Positions 9,791 through 18,499 of a DNA stretch of 64,000 nucleotides are shown here, piece by piece. A program made the position numbers and the translations under genes. The first letter of the stretch is position 1; each line of letters opens with the position of its first letter. The notes under the pieces are model-generated. The model had not been told where the DNA came from and did no database searches. It worked only from the letters and a program-made list of their open reading frames with translations. Source of the stretch: Alphaproteobacteria bacterium casp-alpha6 (lineage in GTDB: Bacteria > Pseudomonadota > Alphaproteobacteria > Rhodobacterales > Rhodobacteraceae); contig LFER01000020.1 of the NCBI GenBank assembly GCA_001510135.1, forward strand, positions 17,195 to 81,194. The letters run 5' to 3'.

Positions 9791-10276
9791 GTGACAGAAA
9801 AAGATCGCCCTCGCAAAAATGAGCTGACCCTTGGCTTTGATCCAGAACTTAAAGCGCATGCAAATTTGGCATTTATCGGAAAACTGTCGTCGCATTGGTC
9901 CAAACGTGATTGCCCCAAAAACCTGACAGAAGCCCGCGCTTCGGTGCATGCCAAAGCTTCTGTACAAATTGAGGCCCCCTATCGCGCAGGCCTGCAAGGA
10001 TTAGAGGTGGGAGCGAAAATCTGGCTGGTATTGTGGTTCGACAGAGCACGCCGAGATATCATTGTTCAAGCTCCGCGCCATAGTGATAGCGTCAAAGGCG
10101 CCTTCGCCCTGCGCAGCCCAGTCAGGCCCAATCCGATTTCAATTCAGGCCGTGACAATCACTGAGATTGATCATTCGGAAGGATATATTGGCATTGATGC
10201 CACCGATGCCTTTGACGCAACACCTGTGCTTGATATCAAACCGTGGCGCGAGGGGATAGACATACCACCCCTCTGA
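9791..10276 (+). CDS. TrmO/TsaA-like tRNA t6A methyltransferase
   Basis: A 161-residue TsaA-fold protein; TrmO uses SAM to methylate N6-threonylcarbamoyl-A37 of tRNA-Thr. The family core is visible: IGKLSSHW near residues 30-37, LEVGAKIWLVLWFDRA, and the SAM-binding SPVRPNPISI at about 109-118. DATPVLDIKPW lies near the C-terminus. The start is GTG at 9791. It contains only the TsaA domain. The R-(S/G)-P-x-R-P-N-P signature makes the fold assignment firm, and the substrate is by analogy. Confidence 0.82.
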   Translation: MTEKDRPRKNELTLGFDPELKAHANLAFIGKLSSHWSKRDCPKNLTEARASVHAKASVQIEAPYRAGLQGLEVGAKIWLVLWFDRARRDIIVQAPRHSDSVKGAFALRSPVRPNPISIQAVTITEIDHSEGYIGIDATDAFDATPVLDIKPWREGIDIPPL

Positions 10277-10288
10277 CACCACAGATAT

Positions 10289-11974
10289 TTATTGAAGCAA
10301 CCGGCGCGCGATCACCTGCGCTTGAATTTCTGCCGCCCCTTCAAAGATATTGAGGATCCGTGCATCGCACAAAATGCGACTGATTTTGTATTCCAAGGCA
10401 AAGCCGTTGCCACCATGGATCTGCAATCCGTTGTCGGCCGCTGCCCAAGCCACACGCGCACCAAGCAATTTGGCCATTCCCGCTTCTAGGTCACAGCGGC
10501 GGTCATTGTCTTTTTCGTAGGCGCTAAAATAGGTGAGCTGACGGGCGATCATGATTTCCACCGCCATCATCGCCAATTTGCTTGCAACGCGTGGAAACTG
10601 GATCAAAGACTTGCCAAACTGTTTGCGATCTTGGGCATATTGCATCGACACATCAAGCGCCGCCTGAGCAACACCCACCGCGCGGGCCGCCGTTTGAATA
10701 CGCGCGCTTTCAAAGGTTTGCATAAGCTGCTTGAACCCTTTGCCCTCTTCCCCGCCGAGCAAGTTTTCGCCTTTCACGTGAAAATTATCAAAGCCCAGCT
10801 CGTATTCTTTCATGCCGCGATAACCGAGCACTTCGATCTCGCCCCCGCTCATTCCTTCGGTTGGGAAAGGATGTTCGTCAGTACCGGGTGTCTTTTCCGC
10901 CAAAAACATAGACAGGCCACGATGATCGGTACTGTCCGGATCAGTGCGTGCCAATAGCGTCATGACATGGGTCCTTGAGGCATGAGTGATCCATGTTTTA
11001 TTGCCAGTGATGCGGTAATCTGCGCCCTCTTTCACCGCACGGGTGCGCAATGCGCCCAGGTCAGATCCCGTATTTGGTTCTGTAAAGACCGCTGTGGGCA
11101 GAATTTCGGCGCTGGCAATCTTGGGAAGCCAATGGGCCTTTTGCTCTTCTGTACCCCCGCACAAGATCAGCTCAGCGGCGATTTCTGAACGCGTCCCAAG
11201 CGAGCCAACCCCGATATAGCCGCGTGACAATTCTTCGGACACCACAGCCATAGACGCTTTGCTCATACCAAGGCCATCGTACTCTTCAGGGATCGTCAGA
11301 CCGAAGACACCAAGCTCTGCAAGCTCCTCGATAATCTCCATCGGGATCAGTTCGTCGTTCAGATGCCATTCATGGGCCACAGGTTCGATGCGATCCACGC
11401 TGTAGCGGCGGAATTGTTCGCGGATCATCTCCAGCTCTTCATCAAGCCCCGAAGCGCCAACGATCACATCCGCATTATTTTCCTGCATCAATTCGACAAG
11501 ACGCAAGCGGACACCTTGAACATTGCCGTTGCTCACAAGCGCCATCACAGCATCGTCAGCCAACACAGCTGTATCTTCGGACGTCAAACCAAGGTCTGAA
11601 AGGCGTACAATCTCATTCTGGCTCATGGGGATGCCGCCCAAGATCTGGCTCAGATATTCTCCGAAAGAAATTTGCAAAATAAGCTGTTCAGTTTCCCCGA
11701 AACGTCCCTGCGTTTGCAGGGTTTCAGCCCATTTCTGCATCTGCTTCAATGATTCGACATAGGTCGCAAGCCAAGCCAAACCATGCGCCGCCGTTTGGTT
11801 GAGTTCGATCAAAGTCGCACTAATGCGCCCATCTTGAGACACCTTCGATCGGACTGCCTCAATCGCCCGCTCAAGCACCACATTCACCACCTCAGCGCTG
11901 CGCCCTGTCTGGTCGAGCAGGTCTGTTAGAAGTGCATTCTGCGTCAAAAACTGGTCCTGTCCATCGTGTGCCAT
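10289..11974 (-). CDS. mcd: (2S)-methylsuccinyl-CoA dehydrogenase-type acyl-CoA dehydrogenase
   Basis: A 561-residue flavoprotein, far longer than ordinary acyl-CoA dehydrogenases (about 390). An N-terminal helical extension of about 170 residues is the hallmark of Mcd, which oxidises methylsuccinyl-CoA to mesaconyl-CoA in the ethylmalonyl-CoA pathway of acetate assimilation. The dehydrogenase core shows TEPNTGSDLG, GNKTWITHASRTHVM, QTAARAVGVAQ and QIHGGNGFALEY. The start at 11974 is backed by a GAGGG site; an in-frame extension to 12034 is unlikely. No other pathway gene is in the window. Confidence 0.85.
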   Translation of the reverse strand: MAHDGQDQFLTQNALLTDLLDQTGRSAEVVNVVLERAIEAVRSKVSQDGRISATLIELNQTAAHGLAWLATYVESLKQMQKWAETLQTQGRFGETEQLILQISFGEYLSQILGGIPMSQNEIVRLSDLGLTSEDTAVLADDAVMALVSNGNVQGVRLRLVELMQENNADVIVGASGLDEELEMIREQFRRYSVDRIEPVAHEWHLNDELIPMEIIEELAELGVFGLTIPEEYDGLGMSKASMAVVSEELSRGYIGVGSLGTRSEIAAELILCGGTEEQKAHWLPKIASAEILPTAVFTEPNTGSDLGALRTRAVKEGADYRITGNKTWITHASRTHVMTLLARTDPDSTDHRGLSMFLAEKTPGTDEHPFPTEGMSGGEIEVLGYRGMKEYELGFDNFHVKGENLLGGEEGKGFKQLMQTFESARIQTAARAVGVAQAALDVSMQYAQDRKQFGKSLIQFPRVASKLAMMAVEIMIARQLTYFSAYEKDNDRRCDLEAGMAKLLGARVAWAAADNGLQIHGGNGFALEYKISRILCDARILNIFEGAAEIQAQVIARRLLQ

Positions 11975-12003
11975 TGTGTCTACCCTCTTTTTTACCAGAT
12001 GTC

Positions 12004-12087
12004 TTCTAATCATTTTGCAACTGCAGCGCAACAAAAATGCGATTAGAATGCAAAATTTGTTCTTATATTTCGCATCGCATTTCTAAT
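12004..12087. promoter_or_regulatory. Three spaced ATTAGAA boxes between mcd and the TauE gene
   Basis: The heptamer ATTAGAA (or its complement TTCTAAT) occurs at 12004-12010 (-), 12042-12048 (+) and 12081-12087 (-), about 38 bp apart. The last two lie in a wider dyad, GCGATTAGAATGC against GCATTTCTAATGCG. The position between divergent genes fits binding sites for a regulator of one or both. No regulator gene is adjacent, so the binding factor is unknown. Confidence 0.4.
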
Positions 12088-12121
12088 GCGACCCGTCTTT
12101 GTCTATGATAGGAGGCTTTTT

Positions 12122-12889
12122 ATGGAGAGCTATATATCCCATATTGACTTAAGTGTCCTCATCTTTGCGACTGTTGCGGGCCTTGCAGCAGGCCTTGTCA
12201 AAGGAGTGGTCGGATTTGGGATGCCCATGATTCTCTTGTCGAGTCTGGCAATGTTCCTTCCGATCTACAGTGCACTTGCAGCACTGATTCTGCCTACCCT
12301 GCTGACCAACCTTCAGCAGGCACGCGAACAAGGGCTGAGCCAGTCGATGCCTCTTATGGCCAAACATAAAATCTTTATCGGCGTGATGGTCATTTTAATT
12401 TTTTCGAGCGCCGCCCTAACACCCAATCTTCCCCAGCAATTCTTGTTGGGCATTCTGGGGATCTTCATTCTGTCTTTTTCGATATTTCAAATGTCAGGCC
12501 ACCGCTTTTCCCTCTCTAGCGGGGACTATAGAGCGCAATTTCTATTTGGGAGCATTGCCGGTGTTGCAGGAGGACTGTGCGGAGCATTTGGTCCGCCCAC
12601 TGTGGCCTATCTTACCGCAATAAACACCGCCAAGAACGAACAGATGAAGATACAGGCTCTGATCTACGGCACCGGTGCTATGTTGATGTTCCTTGGACAT
12701 ATGACGTCTGGTATTTTCAACTTCTCCACAGCGCCACTCTCTGCCTTTTTGATCCTGCCATGCGTCTGCGGGTTTTGGATTGGCGCACGCATCCGAAACA
12801 CCTTTGATCAAAACATGTTTCGAAAAGTCACGTTGGGGGTACTGATCCTTGTAGGGGCAAATCTTATCCGAAGAGCGTGGTTTATGTGA
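12122..12889 (+). CDS. TauE/SafE-family membrane permease
   Basis: A 255-residue polytopic membrane protein (about eight helices) of the sulfite/sulfonate exporter family. Family signatures are AGLVKGVVGFGMPMI near the N-terminus and GLCGAFGPPTVAYL in the second repeat. TauE/SafE proteins move small organic or sulfur anions, and the substrate here is unknown. The start is ATG 12122 with a perfect AGGAGG ahead of it, rather than an upstream in-frame ATG at 12086. It is divergent from mcd with a 147-bp intergenic control region. Confidence 0.88.
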   Translation: MESYISHIDLSVLIFATVAGLAAGLVKGVVGFGMPMILLSSLAMFLPIYSALAALILPTLLTNLQQAREQGLSQSMPLMAKHKIFIGVMVILIFSSAALTPNLPQQFLLGILGIFILSFSIFQMSGHRFSLSSGDYRAQFLFGSIAGVAGGLCGAFGPPTVAYLTAINTAKNEQMKIQALIYGTGAMLMFLGHMTSGIFNFSTAPLSAFLILPCVCGFWIGARIRNTFDQNMFRKVTLGVLILVGANLIRRAWFM

Positions 12890-12914
12890 GCACAGCGGGA
12901 AGAGGCCTGCGCGT

Positions 12915-13540
12915 TCAGGGTATATGTGGCATCACGACGGTTTCATCACAATCCGCACGCATCGAAAGCGCACAGCTGCGATAGGAAAGGTCTTTGTTCA
13001 GACATATCCGGATCTCTGCGACATGCCCGTCTTTGCAGGTCACACGCACCATATCGTCATTTAAGGAAGGATTTTCCTTTAAAAATGCAGTTTCAACAAT
13101 TTCAGCCCTAAGGGTCACGGGTTCCTTCAGCCGGCGAAACAAACTGGGACGCGTGATATTTTCATAGGCGTTTCGTGACATCTCAAAATACACTTCAGCC
13201 GCCAAATCGCTGCAGCTGCCGTGTTTTTTCCATTGATGCCATGCCAATCCACTGGTGCCCATGATGTCTTTCATTGACCCGTTAAACGCCGGCTGGGTGG
13301 AGCATGCCGACTTTGGCAGTAGCTCGGCCAGGATGTGTCGTTTTGAGGCCACAAACCATGCAAGATCCATCCAAAATCAGCCGAGTTTGAACATTGCTCA
13401 GAACCCCGCGCTTTGCCCTCGGTCGCACACCAGCTGGGCGACCAGCTGAGCGAAAGGACATAATGATCAAAATTCTGCGCACCAAGCTTCGTCGCCGATA
13501 CCAGAAAAAACAAAGACAATATCAGACACCGCATATGCAT
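12915..13540 (-). pseudogene. Ribonuclease T2, frameshifted
   Basis: A periplasmic RNase T2 split over two frames. The 5' part (13540 to 13271) has a signal peptide (MRCLILSLFFLVSATKLGAQ), the first active-site block WILHGLWPQ and ends after SRRLTGQ at a TGA. The 3' part continues in another frame with MKDIMGTSGLAW and the second active-site block HQWKKHGSC. Adding one A near 13272-13276 (CAATG to CAAATG) restores an unbroken family-like protein. Both catalytic histidine blocks are intact, so the lesion is recent or a sequencing error. The start has an AGGAAAGAG site. Confidence 0.85.
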
Positions 13541-13662
13541 TGGCTCTTTCCTTTTTATTTTAATCAGAGTATACGCCCTGTGTTTCCCCACATTGGTGAA
13601 CCGCCTTATACAGGCAGCCTGCGTTTCAGGCGATGGGGAAAATATGGCAAGGAGAGACTTTG

Positions 13663-14418
13663 ATGGCAAAACCAATCATGGCGCGTGCAACCGCAGTTTG
13701 GCTTGTAGACAACACAACGATAACATTTAAGCAGATCGCTGATTTTGTCGGCATGCATGAGCTGGAAATTCAGGGAATTGCAGACGGTGACGTGGCAACT
13801 GGGGTAAAAGGGTTTGATCCAATTGCCAACAACCAACTGGATGCAGATGAAATCAAAGCTGCCGAGGCCGATCCTCTCCATAAACTGAAGCTTAAATTCA
13901 ATGCCGCGGCCGTTGGCGAAGAAAAGCGCCGTGGACCGCGTTACACGCCATTGTCAAAGCGTCAGGACCGGCCCGCTGCAATCTATTGGCTGGTTAAGTT
14001 TCACCCAGAGCTATCGGACGGGCAAATCGGAAAACTGGTTGGAACAACCAAACCGACCATTCAGGCAATCCGCGACCGCACGCATTGGAACATATCCAAC
14101 ATTCAACCCATTGACCCTGTGGCACTTGGCCTTTGCAAACAAAGCGAGCTGGATAAGATCGTCCAGAAGGCAGCTGAGAAAAAGGCGGCTGAAGGTGGGG
14201 TCATGAGCGATGATGAACGGCGCAAATTGGTGGGAACGGAGCAGTCTTTGGACATGCCGGCACAGCCTAAAATGCCGTCTGCCATCGAAGGTCTCGAAGC
14301 CTTTACTCTGCGTGACGAAAGCGACGAGGATAAATCTGACGAGAATGAGTTTTTGGATGCCGACAGCTTTTTCAACCTGCCGGATGATGATGACCAGCCG
14401 GATTATTCAGAGAAATAA
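13663..14418 (+). CDS. trcR: Cell-cycle transcriptional regulator TrcR (DUF1013)
   Basis: A 251-residue DUF1013 protein conserved across Alphaproteobacteria and described as a cell-cycle regulator acting with RNA polymerase. Two helix-turn-helix-like segments are visible: TFKQIADFVGMHELEIQGIADG (about 24-45) and LSDGQIGKLVGTTKPTIQAIRD (about 116-137). The C-terminal tail is strongly acidic (ESDEDKSDENEFLDAD). The ATG at 13663 follows AAGGAGAG with ideal spacing; the in-frame codon at 13633 does not. It converges on recR with a 12-bp gap. Confidence 0.9.
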   Translation: MAKPIMARATAVWLVDNTTITFKQIADFVGMHELEIQGIADGDVATGVKGFDPIANNQLDADEIKAAEADPLHKLKLKFNAAAVGEEKRRGPRYTPLSKRQDRPAAIYWLVKFHPELSDGQIGKLVGTTKPTIQAIRDRTHWNISNIQPIDPVALGLCKQSELDKIVQKAAEKKAAEGGVMSDDERRKLVGTEQSLDMPAQPKMPSAIEGLEAFTLRDESDEDKSDENEFLDADSFFNLPDDDDQPDYSEK

Positions 14419-14430
14419 TATTCGCGGATC

Positions 14431-15024
14431 TCAAAACGATTTACGCGCCTTTAAAGCGGCTGAAATGGTTCCGTCATCAAGGTAATCAAGCTCGCCCCCC
14501 ATGGGAACCCCTTGGGCGAGCGATGTTACCTTTACCCGATCTGAGAGCTGATCTGAAATGTAATGCGCAGTTGTTTGACCGTCGATTGTCGCGTTCAAGG
14601 CGAGAATCACCTCAGAGATGTTTTCGTTTTCTATGCGGTCGATCAATTTGGGGATGCGCAGTTCCTCTGGGCCAATCGCATCAAGTGCAGAAAGTGTGCC
14701 TCCCAGAACATGGTAACGTCCCTTAAAAACCATTGTGCGCTCCATGGCCCATAGATCAGCCACATCTTCCACAACACACATTTCCCCGTTAGCGCGTTTT
14801 TCACTCTGACAAATATCGCAAATATCTGCCGTTCCCACATTTCCACAATTGAGACATTCACGCGCGGTTTGTGCCACGGTCTGCAACGTATCAGCCAATG
14901 GTATAAGATGTAACGCACGTTTGCGGATCAAATGCAAAACGGCTCGTCGCGCGGAACGCGGGCCGAGCCCTGGTAGCTTTGCCACCAGATCAATTAAATC
15001 ATCTATGTCTTTTGTACTGCTCAT
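14431..15024 (-). CDS. recR: Recombination mediator RecR
   Basis: Works with RecF/RecO to load RecA at gaps. The 197 residues (family about 200) contain the N-terminal [16 protein letters not shown] helix-hairpin-helix and a C4 zinc finger ([16 protein letters not shown]). A Toprim domain ([28 protein letters not shown]) and a C-terminal Walker-like ALKARKSF tail follow. The second of two in-frame ATGs (15024) is chosen because GAGG lies 9 nt upstream; the other start (15039) adds 5 residues. It is downstream of ebfC, the usual dnaX-ebfC-recR arrangement minus dnaX. Confidence 0.95.
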   Translation of the reverse strand: MSSTKDIDDLIDLVAKLPGLGPRSARRAVLHLIRKRALHLIPLADTLQTVAQTARECLNCGNVGTADICDICQSEKRANGEMCVVEDVADLWAMERTMVFKGRYHVLGGTLSALDAIGPEELRIPKLIDRIENENISEVILALNATIDGQTTAHYISDQLSDRVKVTSLAQGVPMGGELDYLDDGTISAALKARKSF

Positions 15025-15054
15025 CTTGCTCTGCCTCATGAGATTTAAATCTGG

Positions 15055-15399
15055 CTAAAACGGCAGCTTCATTCCCGCAGGCAAGCCCAGTCCTTCCGTC
15101 AGTTTAGCAGCCTCTTCCTGTGCACGCTCACTGGCTTTTTGCTGAGCATCTTTAATCGCCGCAAGGATCAAATCTTCAACCACTTCTTTGTCATCGCCAG
15201 AAAAAATCGACGGATCTATATCCAGCGCCGTCAATTCACCTTTGGCCGTCGCAGTCGCTTTGACCAGTCCGGCTCCGGCTTCGCCGGTCACCATGATAGA
15301 ATTCAGCCCTTCTTGCATCTGGGCCATCTTGCCCTGCATTTCTTGGGCAGCTTTCATCATTTTGCCCATATCACCAAGATTACCCAAGCCTTTAAACAT
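15055..15399 (-). CDS. ebfC: YbaB/EbfC-family nucleoid-associated protein
   Basis: A 114-residue DNA-binding protein of the YbaB/EbfC family. It shows the MGKMMKAAQEMQGKMAQMQ helix, the central VTGEAGAGLVKATATAKGELTALDIDPS and a late EEVVEDLILAAIKDAQQKASE-type helix (seen here with KEVVEDL). The family forms tweezer-like dimers that bind DNA. An AGGAGG site lies just before the ATG. It is probably co-transcribed with recR. dnaX, the usual upstream gene, is absent; a structured RNA candidate lies upstream instead. Confidence 0.94.
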   Translation of the reverse strand: MFKGLGNLGDMGKMMKAAQEMQGKMAQMQEGLNSIMVTGEAGAGLVKATATAKGELTALDIDPSIFSGDDKEVVEDLILAAIKDAQQKASERAQEEAAKLTEGLGLPAGMKLPF

Positions 15400-15489
15400 T
15401 CGAGACCTCCTATAACGTCACTACGTTCCTATGATGGGATCGCAAAAATGACAAGAAGTATGGCACTGCAGGATAATGATGCATAGTGC

Positions 15490-15509
15490 AAAAGGCGGCT
15501 GGAGCCGCC
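15490..15509 (-). terminator. Rho-independent terminator of the small RNA
   Basis: Minus-strand GGCGGC-UCCA-GCCGCC followed immediately by UUUU (15493-15490). A longer alternative stem pairs GGCUGGAGCC (15527-15518) with GGCUCCAGCC (15506-15497). No U tract exists on the plus-strand side, so termination is directed to the minus strand, upstream of the ebfC promoter region. Confidence 0.65.
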
Positions 15510-15655
15510 GTATAAGGGGCTCCAGCCATTGCTCGCGGGCTTTTGGTAACCCTGCCTCATATAACACTGTTCTTCAGGACACCCACGCCCGGACTGTGGG
15601 ATGGGGGATGCTTTAAGGAACGCGGGTGCCCTTACCAGAACCAACTCAAAAGTAA
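15490..15655 (-). ncRNA. Candidate structured small RNA, about 166 nt, family unknown
   Basis: No plausible protein is encoded here. On the minus strand a promoter (separate entry) predicts +1 near 15655. The RNA could form UGGUAAGGGCACCCGCG (15637-15621) paired with CGUGGGUGUCC (15587-15577) and UUACCA (15549-15544), giving 17 bp interrupted on one side by a 27-nt bulge, with a pyrimidine-rich apical loop of about 33 nt. It ends in a GC hairpin plus UUUU. Size and the stem-bubble-stem shape recall 6S RNA, and the segment GGGUUACCAAAAGCC loosely resembles part of 6S, but I cannot assign it. It lacks the SRP RNA core. Confidence 0.5.
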
Positions 15656-15661
15656 CGAACC

Positions 15662-15689
15662 ATATTTGAGCCTAGATTTAGCGTAGCAA
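15662..15689 (-). promoter_or_regulatory. Promoter of the small RNA
   Basis: Minus strand TTGCTA (15689-15684), 16-nt spacer, AAATAT (15667-15662), in an AT-rich stretch between the RNA and the divergent acyl-CoA synthetase gene. It predicts transcription starting around 15655. Confidence 0.4.
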
Positions 15690-15891
15690 ATATAACCAAA
15701 GTAATAAAAATATCATTTGTCTATAATTTGAAAATTTAGGATATTAATTCCAATCCTTTTCCCCCGCATGTCTTTCGACCCAATCCCTGTGATAGCATTT
15801 CTCAAAACCGCACCCCTGTCGCACGCTATTGAAAGGTGAAAATCTTCGTCCTAGGATTCGCGGGTGACACCCACCCCATGGAGGCGCATCA

Positions 15892-17421
15892 ATGCATGAT
15901 GGGATCAATATGGCATTGGCTTTGCAATCTGCGCATCTGAGCCTTGGAACGCTTATTTCCCAACAAGCGCGCAAGACACCCCATCACATTGCCTTGAAAG
16001 ATGCTCATAAGAGTTGCAGCTATCAAGAATTTGACAGGCGCACTTCACAGTTTGCCAATTTTTTGCTCTCCGAGGGCATCCGCCGCTGCGACCGCGTGGC
16101 TATTCTGTCAGAAAACTCGACGGACTATGTCGAACTGCTCGTTGCGGGGGCAAAAATCGGTGCCATCATTGCCTGTCAAAACTGGCGCCTTGCAGAACCT
16201 GAATTGACCCATTGTATTTCCTTGGTTGCCCCAAAGCTGTTACTGACATCCCCCCGTCATGCCCAAAAGGCAAACGCGCTGCCGTTCCAATTAAAGACAT
16301 ATATTTTGGATGCAAGCTTCGCTGATCTTCGCGCAACATATCCCGAAATTGCTCCGGAAGATGTGACCACCCCTGAAGATGGCGCCGTTATTTTATACAC
16401 GAGTGGCACAACCGGACTGCCCAAAGGGGCTCTGATCAGTCACCGCGCCCAAATTGCGCGGGCGTATATCCAGATGATTGACCTGCCCGCAGAACCGCAA
16501 GATATTTTTGTCGCTTGGGCGCCGCTCTTTCATATGGTTTCCACTGACACCGTGTTTAAAACACTCATGATCGGGGGAACCGTTCACGTCACCGATGGAT
16601 TTGATGCTCAGGAGCTTGCCAGTATCATCGCCGATGAACCGCTTGGGCGCCTGACGTTAATGCCTGGGATGATCTCCCCACTGATAGAGGCCGTGCGCAA
16701 AAACGGATCGCGCGTAAAAGGCATCAAATGGATCGGCGTCATGGCCGATCTTGTTCCACTTGATCAAATTGCAGAGGTGACCACGCTTTTAAACGCGCCT
16801 TATCTTAACACCTTTGGGGCAACTGAAACAGGGCTGGCGCCTGCCTCTGCCGGAACGATCCCTGTGGGCAAGATTGCAAAAAACCTCGACAAAACTCAAA
16901 GTGCACTTTGTGAGATCAGACTGGTGGATGAAGAGGATAACGAGGTGCCCGACGGCACGCCCGGTGAGCTCGCAATCCGAAGCCCTGCTCTTTTCAGCGG
17001 TTATTGGAATAATCCCGAAACCAATGCGCATGATTTCCGCGGGGGATGGTTTCATATGGGCGATATGTTTCTGCGCAATCCTGACGGAACGCTCAAATTC
17101 GTCGATCGACGCAAATACCTGATCAAATCTGGAGGTGAAAATATTTATCCCGCAGAATTGGAACGCATTATCCTTTCTGATCCCCGCGTGATAGAAGCTG
17201 CGGTTGTTCGCCAAAAAGACGCTGAATGGGGAGAAGTCCCGATTGCTTTCATTGCGCGCAAAGATGATTTTTTGGACGCCTCAGCGGTCTTTGATATGCT
17301 TGAGGACAAAATAGCGCGCTACAAACGGCCCAAAGCCATTTATTTCATCCCCGAAGCGGAGTTTCCGCGCAGCACAACGGGTAAAATAAAACGTCATCTT
17401 TTGGAGGAACGTTTGCTTTAG
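15892..17421 (+). CDS. Acyl-CoA synthetase (AMP-forming, long-chain/aryl type)
   Basis: A 509-residue class I adenylate-forming enzyme: carboxylic acid + ATP + CoA to acyl-CoA + AMP + PPi. The P-loop YTSGTTGLPKG is at 169-179, FGATETGLAP is the A5 region, and a GDM...FVDRRKYLIKSGGENIYP hinge region follows. The catalytic lysine is in STTGKIKR near the C-terminus. The acid substrate is not predictable; close relatives include long-chain fatty acid and feruloyl-type ligases. The ATG at 15892 follows GGAGG (15880-15884). Monocistronic in appearance. Confidence 0.88.
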   Translation: MHDGINMALALQSAHLSLGTLISQQARKTPHHIALKDAHKSCSYQEFDRRTSQFANFLLSEGIRRCDRVAILSENSTDYVELLVAGAKIGAIIACQNWRLAEPELTHCISLVAPKLLLTSPRHAQKANALPFQLKTYILDASFADLRATYPEIAPEDVTTPEDGAVILYTSGTTGLPKGALISHRAQIARAYIQMIDLPAEPQDIFVAWAPLFHMVSTDTVFKTLMIGGTVHVTDGFDAQELASIIADEPLGRLTLMPGMISPLIEAVRKNGSRVKGIKWIGVMADLVPLDQIAEVTTLLNAPYLNTFGATETGLAPASAGTIPVGKIAKNLDKTQSALCEIRLVDEEDNEVPDGTPGELAIRSPALFSGYWNNPETNAHDFRGGWFHMGDMFLRNPDGTLKFVDRRKYLIKSGGENIYPAELERIILSDPRVIEAAVVRQKDAEWGEVPIAFIARKDDFLDASAVFDMLEDKIARYKRPKAIYFIPEAEFPRSTTGKIKRHLLEERLL

Positions 17422-17512
17422 AGCCGTCTAAGAGGATGCAAAACCACGCTGCACGTCTTGACCTTGAATCCGGTCTGATCTAGGCGGGACCTTTAATCCG
17501 ACGGTGGGACGT

Positions 17513-18421
17513 ATGGGCAGAAAACGCAAGGGCCGCGATATTTCGGGATGGTTGTTGGTGGACAAACCCGCCGGCATGACGTCATCCGCAGTTGTCAACA
17601 AGGTCAAATGGGCACTTAACGCGAACAAAGCAGGTCATTGCGGCACCTTGGATCCAGAGGCCACCGGCGTGCTTGCCATTGCTTTGGGTGAGGCCACAAA
17701 AACAGTCTCTTACGTTACAGAGGCGCTGAAGTGTTATCGCTTTACAGTGCGTTTTGGTGCGGCGACCAATACCGATGATGCCGAAGGAGAGGTCATCGCC
17801 GAAAGTGATCTTCGTCCAAGCGATGCTGAAATCAAAGACGCACTCAACCGGTTTATTGGCGACATAGAACAAATTCCGCCAAAATTTTCTGCCGTGAAAA
17901 TTGATGGGGAACGCGCCTATGCCTTAGCGCGTCAGGGTGAGAATATCGAACTTGCGTCACGCCCCTTGTTTGTTCAATCACTCTTGATGATTGATCGGCC
18001 AGACAGGGACCATGCAGTTTTGGAAATGGTCTGCGGCAAAGGGGGATATGTGCGTTCCATTGCGCGCGATCTTGGGGAATATTTATCCTGTCACGGCCAT
18101 GTCCAAAGCCTTCGCCGTTTGTGGGCGGGTCCCTTTGAGGTTTCCGATTGTATCGGATTTGAGCTCATCGAGGCGCTTCAGAAAACACCCGATTTGGACA
18201 ACCATATTCACCCTATCGAAGTTGGCCTGATTGACCTGCCCAGAGGCAGTTGTTCACAAGAAAGCGCGACGCGCTTACGAAACGGCAACCCCGCCCCAGT
18301 CGTCATAAACGATGCCGGCTATGGTGATATCTGTTGGGTGGCACACGAAGGAAAGCCCGTCGCCATTGGCCAATATCGCGCAGGGTCTCTGCAGCCCAGC
18401 CGAGTTTTTGTTCTTCCGTAA
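17513..18421 (+). CDS. truB: tRNA pseudouridine(55) synthase
   Basis: Makes pseudouridine 55 in the T-loop of tRNAs. The 302-residue protein has the catalytic Asp47 in [14 protein letters not shown], the [12 protein letters not shown] motif at 14-25 and [11 protein letters not shown] near 185. A C-terminal PUA-like segment follows. The ATG at 17513 is chosen over an in-frame GTG at 17504. Its usual partner rpsO lies 2 kb downstream, separated by DUF1643, a small membrane gene and an RTX gene. Confidence 0.95.
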   Translation: MGRKRKGRDISGWLLVDKPAGMTSSAVVNKVKWALNANKAGHCGTLDPEATGVLAIALGEATKTVSYVTEALKCYRFTVRFGAATNTDDAEGEVIAESDLRPSDAEIKDALNRFIGDIEQIPPKFSAVKIDGERAYALARQGENIELASRPLFVQSLLMIDRPDRDHAVLEMVCGKGGYVRSIARDLGEYLSCHGHVQSLRRLWAGPFEVSDCIGFELIEALQKTPDLDNHIHPIEVGLIDLPRGSCSQESATRLRNGNPAPVVINDAGYGDICWVAHEGKPVAIGQYRAGSLQPSRVFVLP

Positions 18422-18499
18422 AGGGAGGGTAAATGTCTCCCTGTTGAGGAAGGCTTCTGCGCTCTTGCCAATCCGTCCTGTTGACGCCAAAACCATACC

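Noticed and set aside
15429..15644. 71-codon minus-strand frame over the small RNA
   Set aside because: Composition is unlike the neighbours, there is no RBS, and it crosses the terminator hairpin; the RNA interpretation fits better.
15490..15655. Identification of the RNA as SRP (4.5S) RNA
   Set aside because: The conserved GGAAG...GCAG apical core is not present on either strand.
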